Position numbers and translations under genes: made by a program. The notes beneath the pieces were generated by a model that had not been told where the DNA came from, did not search any database, and worked only from the letters and a program-made list of their open reading frames with translations. Below are positions 1 through 5,996 of a DNA stretch of 9,497 nucleotides, in pieces (position 1 is the first letter of the stretch; the number at the start of each line of letters is the position of its first letter). The stretch comes from an uncultured Clostridia bacterium (GTDB lineage Bacteria > Bacillota > Clostridia > Oscillospirales > Acutalibacteraceae): positions 1 to 9,497 of the forward strand of contig CAJFUH010000055.1 in assembly GCA_904420155.1 (NCBI GenBank), given 5' to 3'.

Positions 1-50
1 GCCCGGCAAAAAACTGCCGGAAAGCCGTAAAAGGAGGAAAACTTCCTCTT
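1..50. repeat. Two tandem perfect inverted repeats at the left edge
   Basis: Two hairpin-forming palindromes lie here. Arms 3-8 and 15-20 (CCGGCA/TGCCGG) surround a 6-base A-rich loop. Arms 34-39 and 43-48 (GAGGAA/TTCCTC) surround AAC. On the minus strand the second hairpin is followed by CTTTT, so it could be a weak intrinsic terminator downstream of rmlA. The first has its T-run in the loop rather than after the stem. A short open frame on the minus strand also crosses both, so they may instead be coding. Function is unresolved. Confidence 0.35.
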
Positions 51-69
51 GCCTATTATGGAGCGTCAT
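1..69 (-). CDS. Possible start of an unidentified gene, cut by the window edge
   Basis: An ATG at 69 on the minus strand opens a frame that stays open to the window edge, 23 codons reading MTLHNRQEEVFLLLRLSG and on. It lies about 60 bases after the rmlA stop in the same direction, so it could be the next gene of the polysaccharide block. An AGGAAG sequence lies upstream but about 13 bases from the ATG, too far for a good ribosome site. Twenty-three codons can stay open by chance, and the two palindromes here give a competing reading as terminator DNA. No family can be assigned. Confidence 0.2.
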   Translation of the reverse strand, partial: MTLHNRQEEVFLLLRLSGSFLPG

Positions 70-97
70 AAGGGGAAATCTTCTTCCTTTCTAGATT

Positions 98-127
98 GGC
101 GGTATCGCCGCCTTCCCGTCCTGCGGG
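98..127 (-). repeat. Pair of small hairpins just after the rmlA stop
   Basis: Read on the minus strand, CCCG-caggac-type arms at 127-124 and 118-115 and then GGCGG/CCGCC arms at 112-108 and 102-98 form two short perfect stems with 5-base loops, starting 3 bases after the rmlA stop codon. No T-run follows, so they are not a standard intrinsic terminator. They may protect the 3' end of the message or pause polymerase; that is inference. Confidence 0.3.
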
Positions 128-130
128 ATT

Positions 131-1009
131 TTATTTTATTTTTACCGATTCCGCGATCTGATACAGATATTGGCCGTAATCGGTCTTGGAAAAACGGTCC
201 GCCTGCTTGATGAGCTGCGCCTTATCGATAAATTTATTGCGATAGGCGATCTCTTCCAAACAAGCTACATACAGCCCTTGTCGGGTCTGTACTGCTTCAA
301 TAAAGTTAGCGGCGTCCAACATCGCGCGGTGGGTACCGGTGTCCAGCCACGCCATGCCGCGGCCAAACAGCTCTACCTTGAGCTTGCCCGCCTCCAGATA
401 AGCGTTGTTCACCGAAGTGATCTCCAGCTCCCCACGGGCGGAGGGTTTCACATTCTTGGCGATTTCCGCCACGTTATTGTCATAGAAATACAGCCCGGGA
501 ACCGCATAGTTGGATTTCGGATGCTGGGGCTTTTCCTCAATAGAAAGGACGTTGCCCTCGTCGTCGAATTCCACCACGCCGAAATCCTTGGGATTGCTCA
601 CATGATATCCAAAGATCGTAGCGCCTTCCTTACGGGATGCTGCGGCCATGAGACGCTCGGAAAAACCGTAGCCATAGAATATATTATCTCCCAGCACCAG
701 GCAGACATTGTCATCGCCAATAAATTCCTCACCCAGGATAAAAGCTTCCGCCAAACCGTTGGGGGCTTCCTGTACAGTGTAGCTGATTTCCATACCCAGC
801 TGACTTCCGTCGCCCAGGAGTTCCTCAAAGACTTTGACGTCCCGGGGGGTGGAAATAACCAGCACTTCCCTCACCTGCGCCAACATCAGGGTGGACAGGG
901 GGTAATAGATCATCGGCTTATCATAAACGGTCAGAATCTGTTTGGAGCATGCAATGGTAGATGGGTAAAGCCTGGTCCCCGCTCCGCCTGCAAGTATGAT
1001 CCCTTTCAT
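131..1009 (-). CDS. rfbA: Glucose-1-phosphate thymidylyltransferase RmlA/RfbA
   Basis: Complete 292-residue protein, the normal length for RmlA. It joins dTTP and glucose-1-phosphate to give dTDP-glucose and pyrophosphate, the first step of dTDP-L-rhamnose synthesis in the cytoplasm. The nucleotide-binding signature LAGGAGTRL is at residues 6-14, followed by SKQ at 22-24 and the conserved YDKPMIYYPLS at 29-39. The metal-binding aspartates are expected at LGDN (Asp108) and WLDTG (Asp223), and EEKP is at 158-161. The ATG at 1009 has an AGGAGG site at 1020-1025, 10 bases upstream. It sits last in a minus-strand glycosyltransferase block but has its own promoter. The rmlB, rmlC and rmlD partners are not in the window. 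Family identity is very secure; the role in rhamnose supply is inferred from context, since dTDP-glucose can also feed other deoxysugars. Confidence 0.96.
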   Translation of the reverse strand: MKGIILAGGAGTRLYPSTIACSKQILTVYDKPMIYYPLSTLMLAQVREVLVISTPRDVKVFEELLGDGSQLGMEISYTVQEAPNGLAEAFILGEEFIGDDNVCLVLGDNIFYGYGFSERLMAAASRKEGATIFGYHVSNPKDFGVVEFDDEGNVLSIEEKPQHPKSNYAVPGLYFYDNNVAEIAKNVKPSARGELEITSVNNAYLEAGKLKVELFGRGMAWLDTGTHRAMLDAANFIEAVQTRQGLYVACLEEIAYRNKFIDKAQLIKQADRFSKTDYGQYLYQIAESVKIK

Positions 1010-1046
1010 GCCTTATGTGCCTCCTACTTTCTATTATCGATTTGGT

Positions 1047-1076
1047 ATTATACCATGTTTCACCAGTTTTTGTTAA
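1047..1076 (-). promoter_or_regulatory. Promoter of rmlA
   Basis: On the minus strand TTAACA (1076-1071) and TATAAT (1052-1047) are separated by 18 bases. The -10 box is preceded by TG one base away, giving an extended -10 (TGGTATAAT). Transcription would start near 1040, about 30 bases before the rmlA ATG. The -10 box is the centre of an 11-base palindrome, GGTATAATACC, at 1044-1054. The match is good enough to expect rmlA expression independent of the upstream glycosyltransferase genes. Confidence 0.75.
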
Positions 1077-1116
1077 GCGTTTAAAAAACGAATTATCCCA
1101 AAACAAACCAAATTAT

Positions 1117-1142
1117 CTGTATAGAATCCACGAATTCTACAG
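1117..1142. repeat. Imperfect inverted repeat between the glycosyltransferase gene and rmlA
   Basis: TAGAAT (1122-1127) and ATTCTA (1134-1139) are perfect 6-base arms around CCACGA, extended outward by CTG (1117-1119) and CAG (1140-1142) with two unpaired bases on one side. It lies about 40 bases downstream of the stop of the preceding gene and upstream of the rmlA promoter. It could be a weak terminator on the minus strand, where a T-rich but interrupted stretch follows, or an operator. On the plus strand the hairpin is followed by ATTTTTCTCTT. Nothing decides between these. Confidence 0.35.
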
Positions 1143-1181
1143 ATTTTTCTCTTATTCGGCGCTATAAAATGAGAACGATTC

Positions 1182-2111
1182 TTAAATAAAAGCCATTTGT
1201 CCCAATTTCCGCAGGATCCCTTTTTTCCAAAACCGGTATCGGAACAGCAGATACAACCGCCCGGCTTTCCCATGTTTTGGCAGGTCCCGGTAAGCCGTAA
1301 GCCATTCCTTCTGCCGGGGAGACAGCAGCTTTCCATAACGTTCCAAAAATTCCCCCGCCTGGATGCAGGTATCATACAACACCCGGCGGGCGCCTTTTTG
1401 ATCCTTCAATCGTTCCATATTATAGGAAAGGCTTCCCGCATCTTTGGCGCCCACCTGGTTATCCCCATGCTGGCGATACAAAATGGTGGGCCTGTCCACA
1501 TAGCCGATCTTTCCAAAAGCCGCGGCGATCAAAGCAAACCACCAGTCGTGCATAATCGATTGTTCCGGCGGCTGTCCCACCATCTCCAAAAGGGGACGGT
1601 TAACCATCATGGTGCATCCTGTCGCCGCATTTTGCACCATAATCTGACGGAATGAGGCGTAAGGGTTCAGCTTTTGCCTCTGTATCATAGAGGGAGCCAC
1701 CAGGGAGAGGTCCTCCCCCACCACCTGCAAATCGGTATGTACCAGGCAAGGGAGCCCTTTCCGCCCCTTCTCCAGACGTTTCATCTCCTGCCAAGTGCGT
1801 TCTATTTTGTCGGGCATCCATACGTCGTCGTGGTCGCAGAACATCACATAACGGGCGGATGACAAAGGCAGCATACTGTAAAAGTTCAGATGAGCGGCGC
1901 CGGAATTTTCTTTCCGTTGATAAAGAAACACCCTCTTCGGATATGCTTGTACATAAGGCTGAAGCCGGGACACTGTGCCGTCTGTGGAACCGTCGTCCTG
2001 GATGATCAGCCGCCAATTGCGGTAGGTCTGCCGCAGGATGGATTCCACCTGCTCCTGCACATAGCGTTCCCCGTTGTACACCGCCATGAGAATATCAATC
2101 GTTTCTCCCAA
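1182..2111 (-). CDS. Family-2 glycosyltransferase, RgpB-like (probable rhamnosyltransferase)
   Basis: Complete 309-residue GT-A fold transferase of GT family 2. It would add one sugar to the growing lipid-linked polysaccharide on the cytoplasmic membrane face. The nucleotide-sugar site shows as DILMAVYNGERY (6-17), QDDGSTDGT (38-46) and the metal-binding DHDD followed by VWMPDKIE (93-104). HDWW (188-191) and YRQHGDNQVGA (212-222) are typical of the later part of this subfamily. The pattern recalls RgpB-type rhamnosyltransferases of Gram-positive wall polysaccharides; with rmlA next door, dTDP-rhamnose is a reasonable donor, but this is inference. The start is TTG at 2111, chosen because the first beta strand begins at residue 5 and the next Met (residue 9) lies inside it. 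It starts 4 bases after the upstream gene's stop, so translation is probably coupled. No membrane segment is seen. Confidence 0.9.
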   Translation of the reverse strand: MGETIDILMAVYNGERYVQEQVESILRQTYRNWRLIIQDDGSTDGTVSRLQPYVQAYPKRVFLYQRKENSGAAHLNFYSMLPLSSARYVMFCDHDDVWMPDKIERTWQEMKRLEKGRKGLPCLVHTDLQVVGEDLSLVAPSMIQRQKLNPYASFRQIMVQNAATGCTMMVNRPLLEMVGQPPEQSIMHDWWFALIAAAFGKIGYVDRPTILYRQHGDNQVGAKDAGSLSYNMERLKDQKGARRVLYDTCIQAGEFLERYGKLLSPRQKEWLTAYRDLPKHGKAGRLYLLFRYRFWKKGILRKLGQMAFI

Positions 2112-2115
2112 ACCA

Positions 2116-2976
2116 TCACCCGCTTATTTTGGATTTCAGGATCGTGAGCAAATACTTCAGCCACACGCCGCAGTATACCATACACGTCACAAAAATATTG
2201 TACTGCCGGATATAATGCTTTTTATAAAACAGGATCATCGCATTGTAAAAATGATAAATCACTTCTTTGGACTTGGTATGCAGGCCGCTCTGCCCTTTGA
2301 GGTGGACCATTTGAGCATCCGCGAAATAAACGATCTGGTAACTTTTTTTCTTGATGCGGTAACACAAATCCAGGTCTTCCCCATACATGAAGAATTCCTC
2401 GTCAAAGCCGCCCACCTGGTCCCATACCTCCCGGGGCATCATCAAAAAGGAACCGGACACCGCGTCTACCTCGCTGGTCTGGCGGTCGTCGATGAAGGTC
2501 TGCCGGTAAGCCCCGTATTTCCGGCTTTCCGGATGGCGCTTATCCATCCCCAAATAATAATATAGGGCGTTGCTGGGGGTGGGAAACCCCCGTTTGCATC
2601 CATGGTCCAGCGTCCCGTCCTGCAGCAAAGTGCGGATGCCCAACGCGCCCACCCGCTTATGCGCCCTAAGGTAAGCTACGCTGTCATCCAGGGCCTTATC
2701 CTGTAAAATGGTATCGGAATTTAAAAATAAAAGAATATCCCCGATGGCCTGTTTGGCGCCCAGGTTGCAGGCATGGCCAAACCCCTTGTTTTCCACATTG
2801 GGAAGCAAAATCACCGGCTGGCCCTCCTGGGGCGTGTAATATTCCTCTTTTTTATTGGAGTTATCCACAACGACAATCTCATAATCCAGGGTATGGGTAC
2901 CCTTAATCACGGAATCTATGGTCTGCTGTGTAAGTTCTCTGGTATTGTGGTTGACAATGATAATGGATAGATCCAC
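2116..2976 (-). CDS. Family-2 glycosyltransferase, WbbL-like (probable rhamnosyltransferase)
   Basis: About 286 residues from the preferred start. It is a GT2 (COG1216-type) transferase for polysaccharide assembly, resembling the WbbL-like group that often adds rhamnose near the lipid-linked primer; the sugar is inferred. Visible motifs are DLSIIIVNHNTREL (2-15), VVVDNS (35-40), ENKGFGHACN (62-71), the metal-binding NSD (86-88), and GSFLMMPREVWDQVGGFDE ending the acceptor region (175-193) before the GEDLDLC catalytic segment (199-205). The C-terminal 25 residues are hydrophobic and basic and could lie on the membrane. The GTG at 2976 is preferred because the family begins right at this strand and a G-rich site (GGGGGG) lies just upstream. 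The frame is open back to a TTG at 3042 with AGGA four bases upstream, which would add 22 basic, low-complexity residues. The upstream transferase gene ends at 3063. Confidence 0.9.
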   Translation of the reverse strand: MDLSIIIVNHNTRELTQQTIDSVIKGTHTLDYEIVVVDNSNKKEEYYTPQEGQPVILLPNVENKGFGHACNLGAKQAIGDILLFLNSDTILQDKALDDSVAYLRAHKRVGALGIRTLLQDGTLDHGCKRGFPTPSNALYYYLGMDKRHPESRKYGAYRQTFIDDRQTSEVDAVSGSFLMMPREVWDQVGGFDEEFFMYGEDLDLCYRIKKKSYQIVYFADAQMVHLKGQSGLHTKSKEVIYHFYNAMILFYKKHYIRQYNIFVTCMVYCGVWLKYLLTILKSKISG

Positions 2977-3062
2977 ACGATCCCCCCGCTTTGCTCGGCT
3001 TGATTCCTTCGTTTCTGCCCCTCGCCGAACTGCTCTTTTCAAATATTCCTGATAAACACAGG

Positions 3063-4460
3063 CTACTGGTTGCGTTTTTTATCCTTCTGTTCCTGATTGC
3101 CGATGTGGTCGATAGGGGTCAATTCCCCATCTGCAACCCCCTCGGTGCTCTCTGGAATAAACAGCACTTTAATGGTCATGAGGATCAACTTGAGATCTAG
3201 TAAAAAGGAGTAACTCTCAATGTAGATCAAGTCCATCTTGAGTTTATCGTAGGGCAGCGTATTATATTTTCCAAGGATCTGGGCATATCCGGTAAGCCCA
3301 GCCTTGACCTTCAGGCGAAAATCAAATTCCGGCATGGTTTGCTTATATTGCTCTGCGATTTCCGGGCGTTCCGGCCGGGGGCCCACAATGGACATGTCCC
3401 CTTTAAATACGTTGATGAGCTGGGGCAGCTCGTCCATGCGCACTTTCCGCAGGAAACGCCCCACCCTGGTGATCCGGTCGTCATGCTGGCTGGCAAGCCT
3501 GGCCACCCCGTCTTTTTCCGCGTCCACCACCATGCTGCGGAATTTGTATACTTCAAAGATTTTCCCATCCAGGGTCAGCCTTTTTTGCTTAAAAAAGACC
3601 GGGCCGTGATCATCCAACTTGATGGCCAAAGCGATCAGCAGCATAAAAGGGCTGAGCAAGATCAGCGCGATAGAGGTCAGCGTCAGATCCAGCGCCCGTT
3701 TCGCCATACGCTGATCATAGGACAACCCACTATTCCGGCACAAAAAGAGCGGCGTGTCAAACAGGTGGAGCTTATCCGCCCCGCCTATGATAATATCCGA
3801 TAACTTTGGGGTCATATATACCCGCACCGAATGTTCATAGCAGTATTTGATCACCTGATTGCGCACCTGGGACTTGACGTCGCACAACACAACGGCCTCA
3901 AACCCCCGGATCTTTTCTATCACGGATTCATACCCTTCATCGGTGCACACAGCGGAACAGATCAGGTATTTATCGGAGCGCTTGCTCATTTTATAAACCA
4001 ATTCCGTGGCCGCACGGCTTCCATAAACCAAAATCATTTTCCTGGGAGGAAAAATATGGTAATACGCCTTATTGGCGGAATAAGCCCATAGCACCACTAG
4101 ACAAATCTGGGCTACCGTCATCAACAAGATAGGCACGGGATCCATAAACATACGGCCCACCAGGCTGATCTGACAATAAGTGATGAAATTGGTAAACAGC
4201 AGCGCCAGCACCTGGGAATAGATGATCTCCGACACCCGGAAATATCCGATTTTATAGCCCCCATAGATGCGGGCAAAGGTATACAGCAAAATAGTATATA
4301 CCGCCACCATCAGCCAATTGCCCTTCCGGTAGAACGGCTGGATAATGGCCATGCTGAAAAAGCGGTTCCATACATACCAGAAAACCGCCATATGGCAAAC
4401 GAGCAACACCAGGCTGATTAAAAACATAACCGCCCGTTTATACTTTATCAATCGATCCAT
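3063..4460 (-). CDS. Polyprenyl-phosphate sugar-1-phosphate transferase (polyprenyl glycosylphosphotransferase)
   Basis: Complete 465-residue initiating enzyme for surface polysaccharide. It moves a sugar-1-phosphate from a UDP-sugar to undecaprenyl phosphate at the inner membrane face. The N-terminal part has about four membrane helices (near 10-30, 47-66, 80-102, 109-127). A nucleotide-binding-like soluble domain follows (KMILVYGSRAATELVYK, 141-157). The catalytic sugar-transferase domain begins with a hydrophobic membrane-inserted helix (257-281) and carries VYKFRSM (304-310), the Asp-Glu pair in RMDELPQL (Asp343, Glu344) and SIVGPRPERPE (357-367). The sugar, glucose, galactose or another, cannot be told. 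Length and layout fit the long WbaP/CpsE-like class. ATG at 4460 has AGGGA 10 bases upstream. It is first in the visible minus-strand block and sits behind a long hairpin-rich leader, suggesting control at the transcript level. Confidence 0.94.
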   Translation of the reverse strand: MDRLIKYKRAVMFLISLVLLVCHMAVFWYVWNRFFSMAIIQPFYRKGNWLMVAVYTILLYTFARIYGGYKIGYFRVSEIIYSQVLALLFTNFITYCQISLVGRMFMDPVPILLMTVAQICLVVLWAYSANKAYYHIFPPRKMILVYGSRAATELVYKMSKRSDKYLICSAVCTDEGYESVIEKIRGFEAVVLCDVKSQVRNQVIKYCYEHSVRVYMTPKLSDIIIGGADKLHLFDTPLFLCRNSGLSYDQRMAKRALDLTLTSIALILLSPFMLLIALAIKLDDHGPVFFKQKRLTLDGKIFEVYKFRSMVVDAEKDGVARLASQHDDRITRVGRFLRKVRMDELPQLINVFKGDMSIVGPRPERPEIAEQYKQTMPEFDFRLKVKAGLTGYAQILGKYNTLPYDKLKMDLIYIESYSFLLDLKLILMTIKVLFIPESTEGVADGELTPIDHIGNQEQKDKKRNQ

Positions 4461-4793
4461 ACGTTTGTGATCCCTGCTTTCACATTATGCTAGAGCGCGC
4501 GGAAATCCGGGAAGATAACCTTTTCCCCATTTTCTCCTGCCCGCTCTACGGCATTCCCCTATCTTTTCATCCAATCCAGGTAATCTTGGAAAGGGAATCC
4601 AGCCGTAACGATGGCGCTGTTATCCGTAATTCCCGCCGCCATGCTCCCGCAAACAACTTGCCGGGAATCTTGGCGGCCCTTTTGATCGTCCTCTCCTCTT
4701 CGCCCGCCGGGCGGGCTGAACCTTCTGATAACAAAACGCATCTATCCCAATAGGATGTTTCCCGCAGCATCCTCCGAATAGTCACAAAATACC
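4461..4793 (-). promoter_or_regulatory. Long structured 5' leader of the polysaccharide operon
   Basis: This gene-poor stretch would be the untranslated leader if the promoter at 4800-4828 is used. It contains several perfect stems: AGGATG/CATCCT (4752-4757, 4768-4773), a GC-rich hairpin at 4702-4716, a two-part arm with outer GCCGCCA/TGGCGGC (4635-4641, 4671-4677) and inner TCCCG/CGGGA (4645-4649, 4662-4666), and TAGAGCG/CGCTCTA (4491-4497, 4542-4548) enclosing GGGAA/TTCCC (4509-4513, 4523-4527). On the minus strand none is followed by a T-run, so it is not a simple attenuator. Leaders of long polysaccharide operons in Bacillota can load processive antitermination factors (the EAR element, LoaP); a similar role here is inference. 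I recognise no known riboswitch. Confidence 0.45.
4559..4741 (-). CDS. Doubtful 60-codon open frame in the leader
   Basis: A minus-strand frame of 60 codons starts with ATG at 4741 and reads through most of the leader hairpins. Its first half is arginine and glycine rich and unlike a folded protein. The last 27 codons, from an internal ATG preceded by GGGAG, read more naturally (ending in FPFQDYLDWMKR). No good ribosome site precedes the first ATG, and the internal one has a spacing of about one base. It may be a small leader protein, a remnant, or chance. No family is recognised. Confidence 0.12.
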   Translation of the reverse strand: MRFVIRRFSPPGGRRGEDDQKGRQDSRQVVCGSMAAGITDNSAIVTAGFPFQDYLDWMKR

Positions 4794-4799
4794 AATTCT

Positions 4800-4828
4800 A
4801 TTTTAACATTGGATCTGTAAAATTGCAA
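4800..4828 (-). promoter_or_regulatory. Candidate promoter of the polysaccharide operon
   Basis: On the minus strand TTGCAA (4828-4823) and TAAAAT (4805-4800) are separated by exactly 17 bases, in an AT-rich island between rlmA and the leader. Transcription would begin near 4793. Both boxes are imperfect (four of six in the -35, five of six in the -10), so strength should be moderate. The region also lies in the tail of the rlmA terminator-like hairpin. Confidence 0.45.
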
Positions 4829-4830
4829 GT

Positions 4831-4845
4831 GGGCGCACGGCGCCC
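4831..4845 (-). terminator. Hairpin directly after the rlmA stop codon, weak terminator
   Basis: On the minus strand GGGCGC-CGT-GCGCCC is a perfect 6-base GC stem starting one base after the rlmA TAG. The following bases, ACTTGCAATTTT, are a poor and interrupted T-run. It may stop or pause polymerase, but read-through into the polysaccharide block is possible. Confidence 0.4.
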
Positions 4846-4846
4846 G

Positions 4847-5686
4847 CTAGAAACCGCCGGGCTGTTTCCTATAGACCAGCAAATGGAACTGCACGCTGGT
4901 ACGCAAAGACGGCAAGGAAAGCAGCCTGTGGTACCCCTCCTGGGACGTCTTATAATAATAAGGCGTCATCTGAAAAAGGTGGTCGATATCTTCCGACCGG
5001 TTCACCTCCATGTGCCAGGACAGTTCCTTCTGTTCCAGCAATTCCAACCCTTCTATCCCAAAATCCTTGACCTGGTTGAGATAGGGGTCGTCATATACGG
5101 CTTGTTTCAGCTCCCATAGATGCCGCTCCCCCGGAATCACCAGGAGCAATTTCCCCTCTGGTTTCAGAGTGCGCAGGATCTCCGGCAGGCAAAAGGGGGC
5201 GAAGAGATTGAGAAAAAGATCGCAGCTTTCTGTTTTGACAGGCAGATGAAAGACGCTGGCTACCGCCAAGGTCAGGTTTTTGCAGCGTTTGGCCGCTTTG
5301 TTTACCGCCAATTTGGAGATATCCACCCCCGTAATCTGGGGATCGAGGCCCTTTTCCCTAAGCGCCTGATCCACACCTGCGGTGTAATACCCTTCCCCGC
5401 ATCCGGCGTCCAAGAGGGACACGCCGTCCTGCAAAGGCAGGTGGCGGCACGCCGATTCCGTTACCGCGGCCAGCAGGGGCTGATAATATCCCGCGTTTAA
5501 AAAAGCCGACCGGGCTTCTACCATCCGTTTGTCATCCCCCGGCTGGGCGGAATGTTTGCTTCCCGGCATCAGCAGATTGACGTATCCGCTCTTTGCACGG
5601 TCAAACGAATGGCCCGCCGGGCAAACGAAAGTTTTCGGTTCTTCCCGCAACAGCTTCCCGCAGTTCGGACAAATTAAGATTCCCAT
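4847..5686 (-). CDS. rlmA: 23S rRNA (guanine-N1)-methyltransferase RlmA
   Basis: Complete 279-residue S-adenosylmethionine-dependent enzyme that methylates N1 of a guanine in hairpin 35 of 23S rRNA. The E. coli enzyme acts on G745; Gram-positive relatives (RlmA-II/TlrB) act on G748. Which applies here cannot be decided by eye. The N-terminal zinc module has Cys6, Cys9, Cys22 and His26, the same spacing as E. coli RlmA. HSFDRAKSGYVNLL (26-39) follows, then the SAM motif LLDAGCGEGYYT (91-102), the acidic GVDIS (120-124), the APF motif (163-165) and PGERHLWELK (185-194). ATG at 5686 matches the start of the E. coli protein. Its GGGGGAG site is only 2 bases away, unusually close. The frame is open back to an ATG at 5755, but the promoter would leave that start almost no leader. 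Confidence 0.93.
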   Translation of the reverse strand: MGILICPNCGKLLREEPKTFVCPAGHSFDRAKSGYVNLLMPGSKHSAQPGDDKRMVEARSAFLNAGYYQPLLAAVTESACRHLPLQDGVSLLDAGCGEGYYTAGVDQALREKGLDPQITGVDISKLAVNKAAKRCKNLTLAVASVFHLPVKTESCDLFLNLFAPFCLPEILRTLKPEGKLLLVIPGERHLWELKQAVYDDPYLNQVKDFGIEGLELLEQKELSWHMEVNRSEDIDHLFQMTPYYYKTSQEGYHRLLSLPSLRTSVQFHLLVYRKQPGGF

Positions 5687-5767
5687 AGCTCCCCCATCTA
5701 GCCCCAGCCTGCCCCTACCAATCAGGCACGCCGAGTTTGTATCTTCTTTAATCATTTATTGTAAGAT

Positions 5768-5776
5768 AGTATAGCA
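5768..5776 (-). promoter_or_regulatory. Extended -10 promoter of rlmA
   Basis: On the minus strand TGCTATACT (5776-5768) is a TGnTATAAT-type extended -10 box. The expected -35 position (near 5796-5791) reads TACCAT, a poor match, as is common when the extended motif is present. Transcription would start near 5761, giving a leader of about 75 bases before the ATG at 5686. This supports the shorter rlmA start. Confidence 0.5.
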
Positions 5777-5918
5777 CAGATGGACAGGAAATGGTATCCA
5801 AAAAATTCGCCTCCGTTAAAGTCCGTCGGATCCGGTTATGTTTCCTTTCTTTCATCTGCAAATATTGGAAATTTTTTGTAAAAATGCATCGTTTTGTCTT
5901 CCCCCTGATATCCATTTA

Positions 5919-5927
5919 TGTTATGAT
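5919..5927 (+). promoter_or_regulatory. Extended -10 promoter of the MutS-like gene
   Basis: TGTTATGAT (5919-5927) is an extended -10 box on the plus strand, with an AT-rich stretch on both sides. No good -35 box lies 16-18 bases upstream; a TTGTCT at 5894-5899 is too far (22 bases). Transcription would start near 5934, about 60 bases before the ATG. Confidence 0.45.
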
Positions 5928-5996
5928 AAATAAATAGGAATAAATATATAAAAAGGGTCACTTAAAAATAACAGCAATAGAAATGGAGTTCCTGTC

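Noticed and set aside
170..1084. 304-codon open frame on the plus strand opposite rmlA
   Set aside because: It lies fully antisense to a clear RmlA, has no family motif and no ribosome site. Long antisense frames are expected from this codon usage.
4487..4753. 88-codon plus-strand frame with a hydrophobic stretch in the polysaccharide leader
   Set aside because: No ribosome site, no promoter in that direction, and it spans the hairpins. The hydrophobic stretch comes from the complement of GC-rich stems.
5687..5755. N-terminal extension of RlmA from the ATG at 5755
   Set aside because: The added 23 residues have no counterpart in E. coli RlmA, and the predicted promoter would leave only about 6 bases of leader.
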